The notes under the pieces were generated by a model that saw only the letters and a list, made by a program, of their open reading frames with translations, did no database searches and was not told where the DNA came from. This document shows positions 56,623 to 64,000 of a stretch of DNA of 64,000 nt, piece after piece. Both the position numbers and the translations under genes were made by a program. Position 1 is the stretch's first letter. Every line of letters begins with the position of its first letter. Location: contig NW_023503496.1 of NCBI RefSeq assembly GCF_014529535.1, positions 992,001 through 1,056,000 on the forward strand. Direction: 5' to 3'. The stretch is from Bradysia coprophila (Eukaryota > Arthropoda > Insecta > Diptera > Sciaridae).

Positions 56623-57666
56623 AGCCCCGTACGAAGTACAAAGGGGCTTATAGGATTACGATGCCGTGTGTAGAGTATCGGTATTGGTCAACACTGATTA
56701 TTGTACATTGAATGAGTTAGTATTAAACGAGTTGTCAAACTAAGCACAAGTCTTATTACTCCCGCCTGTAAGCGGATACATTACACCGTGTGTAATTGAT
56801 GGAATTCGAAGCAGACGGTAAGGGCAAAGTGTTTGCCTATGTTCATAGATGACGAATCCGCAATAAAAATTTTGTCTGTCCGTCTGTCTGTCCGTCACGT
56901 CGATATCTTGAGTAAATCAAATCCGATTTCAAAAATTTTTTTTCCCTGAAAGATAGTCGAAATAGTGAGGCTAAGTTAGGGCCACCTAAGTGATTTAAGG
57001 TCTTTTGGTGATATTTATGGCAAAATAAACGATGGAAATGTAGCTGACACGGCAAATGATAGGTATTGTCAATACCAATCCAGGAAAAAAAAGTTTTTTT
57101 TTAAAATCGGGTGAGTTAGGGCCTTAGAAGTGAAAAGCTACTAGGGCCCTATGTGTATTTTACATAGAACTCGAGTAAATTTCATCCGTTTTTCGTAATT
57201 TTTGTTTCATTTGGAAGGTAATCGAAGGCCGAATAGAATGTTGTTGAAAAAAAATTAAATTTGGGTCCTTGGCCTAAGGCCGCTACTAGGGCCCTATGAG
57301 TATTTTACATATAACTCGAGCAAATTTCATCCGTTTTCGTATTTTTTGTTTCATTTGGAAGGTAATCAAAGGCCGAATAGAATGTTGTTGAAAAAAAATT
57401 AAATTTGGGTCCTTGGACTAAGGCCACTACTAGGGCCCTATGTGTATTTTACATATAACTCGAGCAAATTTCATCCGTTTTTCGTAATTTTTGTTCCATT
57501 TGGAAGGTAATCAAAGGCCGAATAGAATGTAGTTGAAAAAAAAATTAAATTTGGATCCTCGGACTGAGGCCGATACTAGGCCCTATGTGTATTTATACTC
57601 AATAAATTAAAATTTTAGGGCTATTTGAAATTTTTGTTTTATTTGAAAGGAACGTCGTACGGGGCT
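56623..57666. mobile_element. TIR element with an internal 145-bp tandem array
   Basis: It is bounded by AGCCCCGTACGA (56623-56634) and the exact complement TCGTACGGGGCT (57655-57666). Inside, a unit of 144-146 bp beginning CTAGGGCCCTATGTGTATTT recurs at 57141, 57286, 57430 and 57576. It carries the short-tract motif CTGTCCGTCTGTCTGTCC at about 56876. It has no transposase, so it is a non-autonomous DNA element. The same terminal sequence recurs at 60289. Confidence 0.75.
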
Positions 57667-58020
57667 TCGTAATTGCGCTATGCGCAATTTCTAAGATGTA
57701 CACATTACATAATAATTTTACTTTAACCACATTAACCGGCGCAATAGGCTTACGGTCAAAGTAGGGTGACAGACGCACTAGGGTCACGTACGCAATAGAT
57801 ATACGGGTTTGTACGGGGCTCAGTCGCAGCAAACGCTCCGACTGTTCTGATGGCTCGTTTGACTTCGGCTTCGCGTGAGTGATTTGATTTTCATTCGAAT
57901 TTGGACCACCCTATCAACTGCCTCGCAGACGAATTGTTTATCTCAGTTCCGATTTTGTGATTTTTTTAGATTTCTAAACGAAGCGACACAAAAGCAAAAT
58001 GAATAGTTGAATTTCGTCCC

Positions 58021-58026
58021 TTTATT
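58021..58026 (-). terminator. Poly(A) signal overlapping the astacin stop codon
   Basis: On the minus strand the stop TAA is immediately followed by ATAAA, so AATAAA overlaps the last base of the stop codon. This would give a very short 3' untranslated region. Confidence 0.5.
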
Positions 58027-59031
58027 TATGTCTCATTGCCAATTCCCATCAATTTGCACAGCGAGTAATACTTCCTGCTGGACCGTGGATTATCCAAACA
58101 ACGATACAAATCGTTCACTTTCAAGCAATCCGTAACACTCATTCCCCTCCTCTGTCCCAGCTCCATTCCCGGCATTTTCGATGTAAGGGTCGGTTTGCCT
58201 TTCTGCTTGCTGTAACAGAACAGAATGCATGAGATGAGACAACGATGGTATTGTGTATCACACACACACAAACCTGAAATAGTTTCGACCGTAATGCATA
58301 ACCGAGTCGTAATCGTATTCGAATGCAAACGATGTATTGCTCAACGATTGCTTTTCGAAATTGTTTTCGTATCCTTCTCTGATGTTCTCCCAATGAACCG
58401 TCACATAGTCGTCTCTATCGGCACGAGACTGTTCATGGAAAATGCCCAACGCATGCAATAACTCATGAATGGGCCGTGCTTCTGTACCCAGACAGTTCGG
58501 TCGACCTCCACTTGGCGGCTGCAGTGAAACAATCTGTGGACCACCAATTCGACCAACATACGACCAGCAGCCTTTCGGATATTTCATTGGCCAAATCAAT
58601 AAGAAATCTTTACTGACGCCGTTCCACGGTATAAATCGAATGCAGGTCATGAACTTGATCGTCCGCAATGCCTTTAGAATGATCATGTGATCGGCGGGAT
58701 CGTACAGTGGACTGATATAATACGGTACGGTGTTATTGGGCCACAATCGTTCGGGGAATACAGTCCACAGCAGACCGACTTTCCAGAAGTCGTGCATTAT
58801 GTTGTCAATGGCAATGTCACCCTGGTACAGACCGGGCGCTAATTCTGGATCGTCTGATAACATACTCGGCTCATGAAGGAAAAAATTGTTTGGAACTGGC
58901 GGATGTTGAATGCTTGATATTTTCGGAACGACAATTGCAGCAAAATGTTCGGTGGCGATGAAACACACCGACAGCAAAAACACTTTGTGAAAATCAAGGT
59001 GAAAACTCATTTTAACAGCGAACACTGACAC
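58026..59031 (-). CDS. Astacin-family zinc metalloprotease, secreted (2 exons)
   Basis: Astacins are secreted zinc endopeptidases used in digestion and matrix processing. Exons on the minus strand are 59031-58274 and 58209-58026, joined in phase 2 across a 64-bp intron (GTTTGT...TTACAG), giving 313 residues. An ATG eight codons in (59010) may be the true start because it begins the signal peptide directly (MSFHLDFHKVFLLSVCFIA). The propeptide has YQGDI, the FxGD-like inhibitory motif. The catalytic domain starts near RLWPNNTVPYYI. The zinc site is HELLHALGIFHE (189-200) and the Met-turn SVMHYG (243-248) supplies Tyr247. Conserved cysteines at CIRF, GCWSYVG and NCLG fit the family disulphides. 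There is no CUB or EGF tail, so this is a simple astacin. The donor GTTTGT is weak but the reading frame fits. Confidence 0.92.
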
Positions 59032-62000
59032 TGACGAGATATATCGACGTGATGTTTAAACCATCAGGTGTTACTAGCGACGATGAACTGATTTTCTACT
59101 GATTGGTACAGATGTTTTTAATGGCAACGAAATAGATAATCAAATTGCCGTATGTATACCCAGTTGCATCTTAAGTACATACATTGCAAATCGATAATGA
59201 GATGAATGTGTGCTGAATGAATAAAACGAAAGAAGAGAAGTAAAAAAAAAGTCGAAAGAAATTAATTCTCTCATTCGAAGACTGACAATAAAAACTGAGT
59301 TGAGATTGTAAGACAACATTAAATTGGAAACAATAAAATTGATGTGCAATTGATAATATGTAGACGAATATGTAATCAGTCAAAAAAGACCGTCAAGGGT
59401 AAAAGTGACGCAAGTTCTTTACTGCGTCTGCACTCAAATATTTTGCCAAAGATTTTACTCAAGAAGAAATTTCCTCAAAAATGACAGACAATCCGGGATT
59501 CACTCGAGTCAAAACACTAATTTGCAAGCAATTGAAGAAATGGCAGTCGATGAATTTTAGTATTTGTTCATCGCTGGAGGCTATGGACATACATGTACTG
59601 GAGTAGAGGTGCTATTTTTTGTTAAATTAGTCTGTTTGTTTGCCTGTCTGTTTGTTGGAATTGACTGGAAATACGTTACATTGTAAGGAATTGAAAGTAA
59701 ATTATAGTAAATAAGGACTAGGCCCCACCTTTTGGGCGGGTCAAGTCCCTTGACCGACAATTTTATTAATATATTTGTAATCAATTTCAATAAAATTCCG
59801 TTGTTAAACTTCCAAAACCTCACAAATAACTGATATGAAAACCTTCGCTTGAGTCCAAATTCTTTGGAAAAGTACTTTTTGTGTTCTCAATTTCCTTGAA
59901 AATTTGCGGCAAGATTTTTAATCAACCATAAATCATAAATTAAATACAAGGACTCGTGTGAATTGCGGCTCTCGCTCCGCTCTGAACTCTGACCGCAAAC
60001 TTCCCACTCGTATAAGCTGTATATTATTCTGTATCATAGTCTCATTGTTAACGCTAATCAGAAATAAGTGATGCGAATGTAGAACGATTAGGTACAATAT
60101 AAACATAGCTAACGCCGACCCGTACGAAACACCTATTCGTATCAAAAGCCTTTATTGTGAAACTCTTCATTTCTCTTACTTCATTTTCTTCTCTGCTGAA
60201 AAGCTATTCGCGCTTTAAAATCACTTGCATTATCCACTCTTTGCCTTGCTATCATCAACAAATAAATTGCCGGAGGCAATATAGACAGCCCCGTACGAAG
60301 TCAACTTTCAGCTATATACCGCTATATTTACCTATATTTCACTATAAATAAACATTCCACAAATGAATTTGCTATTATATAGCTCTACATGCCTGTATAT
60401 TGCTCAATATAGCTGTATATATGTAGATATATATATTGAAGTCCACATATGCGATTCCTAAAAACCCCCACACATAACCAATTACTTCTCTGTTAACAGA
60501 AACTCTCTAAGTACCATTTTTCCCAAGATATATCACTTTTAATAAAATCCAATATGGCCGCTGGAAGCCATTTTGTTAGGAGACCTGAAATAGTACTGAC
60601 GATTCACATTCGGTCAAAATTTACTCGAGATATTGACAAAATACTCCACGTTCACTGTACGGCCGAGTAGCCAGATAAGAGCTCACTCCAAGAGACCTAG
60701 CTCACGCTCCGGAGAACATAATTTCATAAACTTTTAAACCTGATTGGTACGGTCAATACCAATCTAATAAAGCTAAAACGAACGAAATATGTTCAAATGT
60801 GGCCGACCTACAAGCAAAAACTGCTTGCCGCCCTGTGCCTGTTTCACACCAAGGGCTCTAACTCACGAGTCGGTCATCCGATTTCCATAAACTTTTTTTT
60901 TGTCGATCGGTATTGTAAATACCTTTTATTTGACGTATCACTTACAAGTTTAACGTTTAAATGTCCGGAGATATCTTCGAAAACCCGTAAAGCACTTATT
61001 GGGCCCCAGCTCAGGAGGGGTCGATCCAAAATCACTCATCTTCGAAATTAGCCTGTCTTTTGACATTACCAAACGGGAAAAAAAAAAGAATTTTCAAAAT
61101 CGGATGCGTTTTACTCAAGTTATCGTGCAGACAGACAGACGGACATTTTTTTTCACTGATTTGGCATCTCTAGACAACCACAATAGGTTTCCCCTTACTC
61201 AGGGAGTCCAATTCGACGTGTTACAAACGTATGCGTAAACCTATAAGACCCCAGTACATTCACAAAACCTTTAATCTTGAATACAATACAACGACTCGTG
61301 CGAATTACGGCCCTCGCTTCGCTCTGGCCGCAAATTTCACACTCGTGGGAGTTTTAAAGTTTTCTGTTTAATTGTTTTTTTTATGTCATTCCATACATTT
61401 GAATAACGATTCAAAAATTGGTTTTTCACAAAATTTTAGACATTTTTATGCCATGGCGTGAAATATGCTACTTTTGCCCGTGAAGCCAACTAACTAAATT
61501 TCAACGAAGTAATCTTTTTCAATTGATTGAATTTCCAACAGAGTAAAGTACTGTTTTTCTGAAATAACTTCCAGATCCTTAATCCCACATAGCCCGTCTT
61601 CAAACTTAACTTCAGAAATAATTTATTCTGCGTCGAATAAAAAAATAAAATTGGTTGATAATTCCTCAAGTTATCGTGTTTACAAGCAAAATATTGCGAC
61701 AAACAATTCCGTTTTTCATAACATTGCATACAACCTATGGGACAAACATTTCAGGGTATTTTCTGGCATATTCCCTGTCAAGGGAATAAGTATGATGATC
61801 GGAAAAAAGTACCACTCCCTGGATGGATCTGTATTTAGTCTAATTTACTTTCAATTCTCTTACAATTTAATTACAAAAACAAGAACAAGTCTTTAAATTA
61901 CTTATTTGAAGAGAATCCAACGATTTTTTTTTCAATCTCAACACTAAGTAAGGCCTGAACTCGTAAAAGTTGTCATGGGATATTCAAAAGTAATCGGACA

Positions 62001-62155
62001 TCAAAAACTAATGATGCAGATCGATTCGTCTCTTCAAGCCACACACCCTACTGGTTGTGGATTTTAAAATTGGGAAAATCGACCCACCCTAGCGTAGAAG
62101 GACCATGTTTAAAATGAGAAACACTTTTCGGTTTTCATTCTAATGATTTATTGAG
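59032..62155. other. Intergenic, AT-rich, no gene recognised
   Basis: 60289 starts with AGCCCCGTACGAAGT, the tip of the 56623 element, and 61120-61260 has GCAGACAGACAGACGG followed by CCTATAAGACCCC, so 60289-61260 may be a decayed second copy. 59950-60005 and 61290-61345 share the AATTnCGGCnCTCGCT block seen also near 22360. 60360-60450 is TATA-rich low-complexity sequence. Confidence 0.45.
62147..62152 (-). terminator. Poly(A) signal below the repeat-containing ORF
   Basis: AATAAA on the minus strand, 98 bp past the TGA at 62250. It lies 4 bp past a TAG (62156-62158) that ends a different, protein-like frame. Confidence 0.5.
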
Positions 62156-62249
62156 CTATATATTTAATTCTGGCTCGTCAGCATTTTCTGCTTTAGCTGC
62201 AGCTGCTGCGTTTTCTGCTTCAATTTTTTTAACGAACTTAGTCAATGTT

Positions 62250-63065
62250 TCACTTTGCCGAATTTCTTCGCTTTTGATGCGGGTATACCATCTGTTCTCC
62301 AAACAAGTATCTGTCGTTCGTCGGGCGATGAACCGCTACTTTCGCGATTTTTCCGTTTTTCCAATCCATTCGCTGACAAACGGTCACTACTCGCTGACAA
62401 ACGGTCAGTACTCGCTGACAAACGGTCAGTTTCGCTGACAAACGGTCAGTACTCGCTGACAAACGGTCAGTACTCGCTGACAAACGGTCAGTACTACTGT
62501 TCATCAGAGCATCCGAGTCAAACTCAAAATTATATTCGCGTAGTGGTGGAAATATCGGAATGTGAAGGTCGAATGGTTCGTTATTAAATGGCGGCTTAAC
62601 GATTGGATTTTCTTTATTCCATTGACAACGACGAGGAATAGATGAAGGAAGCGATGCGATTGGTTTTTTCAATACTGCGGAGGTACCGGGTCTGTTTCTC
62701 GACTCAAACGAACTCGTTAGCTGACTAACTTCTATATCAGCCATGTCGTCGTCAGTTAGCAAATCCTGCTTATTTCGTTTAGGGCTTTCTGCTAGTGACG
62801 TTGATGCAGCCATCGGTGCAGGCGTAGAGCTTCCTGCTAGTGATGTTGATGCAGCCATCGGTGCAGGCGTAGAGCTTCCTGCTAGTGACGTTGATGCAGC
62901 CATCGGTGCAGGCTGAAGATTTGCGTTCGTACTCTCTTGCTGTTGCAATGCAATCATCTCATCCACATTCACTTCAGCATTCGTTGGATGAGCTCTGGTC
63001 AACGACTCAATAATCTCTCGATCCATTTCTTCTTCACTGGTAGCTGGTAGCTGATCGATTTTCAT
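62250..63065 (-). CDS. Unrecognised repeat-containing protein, possibly frameshifted
   Basis: The 271-codon frame starts MKIDQLPATSEEEMDREIIE. It contains three tandem 15-residue units (PAPMAASTSLAGSST; 62790-62920), an ordinary-looking middle (PSSIPRRCQWNKENPIVKPP, DLHIPIFPPLREYNFEF), then repeats of TDRLSAS encoded by a 21-bp unit (62372-62508, six copies). The fourth 21-bp unit lacks one base (AAACTG for AGTACTG), so the frame changes inside the array and the last 65 residues are in a different frame. Another frame reads on as an Ala/Glu-rich helix-like tail (SEETL..., KIEAENAAAAAKAENADEPELNI) to TAG at 62156, close to AATAAA. The tail may therefore be the original C terminus. No domain was recognised and function is unknown. 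It could be a young gene, a transposon gene remnant or a pseudogene. Confidence 0.5.
   Translation of the reverse strand: MKIDQLPATSEEEMDREIIESLTRAHPTNAEVNVDEMIALQQQESTNANLQPAPMAASTSLAGSSTPAPMAASTSLAGSSTPAPMAASTSLAESPKRNKQDLLTDDDMADIEVSQLTSSFESRNRPGTSAVLKKPIASLPSSIPRRCQWNKENPIVKPPFNNEPFDLHIPIFPPLREYNFEFDSDALMNSSTDRLSASTDRLSASTDRLSAKLTVCQRVLTVCQRVVTVCQRMDWKNGKIAKVAVHRPTNDRYLFGEQMVYPHQKRRNSAK
62372..62508. repeat. 21-bp coding minisatellite, six copies
   Basis: On the plus strand the unit is ACTCGCTGACAAACGGTCAGT. Five copies are 21 bp and one is 20 bp. It encodes TDRLSAS on the minus strand until the short unit shifts the frame. Confidence 0.9.
62790..62920. repeat. 45-bp coding minisatellite, about three copies
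   Basis: Units of 45 bp (GATGCAGCCATCGGTGCAGG plus CGTAGAGCTTCCTGCTAGTG) are nearly identical and keep the minus-strand frame. Confidence 0.9.
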
Positions 63066-64000
63066 GTTTATCGGTTTTTCACTTTCTGTTTTTACTTCCG
63101 CTTCAAGTTAATCGTATAAACGTGTACTTTCAGTTGTTAGACGCTACTAAAGGTTTTCTTTCAGGTGATGTCAAACACAAACTTTGACAGCACGAACTCA
63201 AACACGTTTCAACCATCAACTCACGCGTTTTTTCATTTGACATTTTTAGCTTTTAGTGCGGCATCAGCGTGTGTCAGTAGGTTTGGCGCGAATAACTCTT
63301 CGAACACTAAAATTTGAATTTTGTATTGGAAATACCAGTCAAAACACGATATTTCCGTTATCGTTAAAGAGAAAGAAACAGTTTTTGATGAATTTGTAGC
63401 TTTTAGTGGGTATTATCGAGTGAAATTGAGTATGCAACTCGATAGCGCTTTTGTAGAATCTGTTGAAAACGAAAATGTGATACTTCGTTAATAAGGTAAG
63501 TGAAGTAGTAGCTGACCGGCTAAGCAATTTTTCAACTTTGGTCATCAGTATCTCAGGATGGTTTCGATGAAGCTAAGTTTTTCCTTCGTCAGAATTTAAT
63601 TTGATCTGTTCCCATTCCATCAGAAATATTGACAATTAATTAATTTTTATTGTAAAAACCTGATTTTACTGAAGCACTGTTTTTGATGCAGTAGCTGACC
63701 ACAAAAAAACGAGTGTTTTTATACCTGACCAGTCTTGTTGCAGTAGTTGACCGCTACAAAATTAAGACATTTTTCACATTTTTCGCAATAATTTCGCATT
63801 ATTCGACACATTTTCAACCTTAATTCACTGATATTAACCAATTTCAATTATAAAACCACAAAATATCAACAAATTTTAATCACATCATTTTGTACACAAC
63901 AATGTACATGGAAGGTAAATTTGTCACATGAAGAAAAATGTACGGAATTTGGTGCGGTCAACTACACAAACATGGCATATTTTCGATGCAATGTTTTGAC
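63066..64000. other. Right end of window, no gene recognised
   Basis: AT-rich sequence. The words GTAGCTGACCG or relatives occur at about 63506, 63690 and 63739 and in inverted form (GGTCAACTAC) near 63954. No open frame with a domain was seen. Confidence 0.45.

Larger units (their letters stand above)
53912..58025. other. Intergenic, repeat-built 4-kb region
   Basis: After the myotrophin 3' untranslated region (poly(A) signal 54178) the sequence is mostly the three-copy repeat (55066-56600) and the tandem-repeat element (56623-57666). 55635-55765 is a weak palindrome (TTAAGTGAGAGAGATGG / CCATCTCGCTCTACTTAA; GATCTGCTGTCA / GACAGCAGACC). No gene is supported. Confidence 0.5.

Noticed and set aside
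1-64000. CRISPR arrays, bacterial operons, riboswitches
   Set aside because: No such structure was seen; the window is plainly eukaryotic nuclear DNA with spliceosomal introns.

Overview
This is about 64 kb of AT-rich animal DNA, almost certainly from an insect and probably a nematoceran fly. The evidence is small GT-AG introns, insect-style genes (a single-domain galectin, an astacin, synaptojanin, TEX2), a U2 snRNA close to the dipteran sequence, and a very high density of short palindromic DNA elements. The species is an inference; nothing in the window fixes it.

Layout, left to right. A GT31 (beta-1,3-galactosyltransferase-like) pair sits head to head: the first exon of one copy runs off the left edge on the minus strand, and the second copy (3435-4639, plus) is frameshifted. 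4.6-11.7 kb holds foldback elements and tRNA-derived sequences. A three-exon galectin (11698-16132, minus) has a 3.9-kb intron carrying a hAT-type element, a MITE and a non-LTR retrotransposon fragment. MAIP1 (17330-18578, plus) and an intronless Rnl2-type RNA ligase (20777-21820, minus) follow. At 23309-23564 lies a U2 snRNA gene that appears to be split by a 67-nt spliceosomal intron. Next is a secreted DUF4185-like protein (24015-25450, plus), then TEX2 in nine exons (26802-32025, minus). A repeat-rich gap leads to synaptojanin in eight exons (38135-42138, minus), a 15-finger C2H2 protein (45726-47957, minus), myotrophin in three exons (50524-53911, plus), an astacin metalloprotease (58026-59031, minus) and an unrecognised repeat-containing ORF (62250-63065, minus).

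The neighbours do not form an operon or pathway. TEX2 (ER lipid transfer) and synaptojanin (PI(4,5)P2 turnover at endocytic sites) both concern membrane lipids, but adjacency here is probably chance. Most DNA between genes is non-autonomous transposon sequence, with at least six families present in two or more copies. One insertion is nested inside another element whose empty site is also in the window, which gives the TA target duplication directly.

The most remarkable item is the U2 gene. Removing a GT-AG insert with a TACTAAT branch site and a polypyrimidine tract restores the conserved U2 sequence exactly, two nucleotides upstream of the branch-site recognition element. Exon/intron joins were worked out by eye from splice signals, reading phase and family alignment from memory; no database search was possible.
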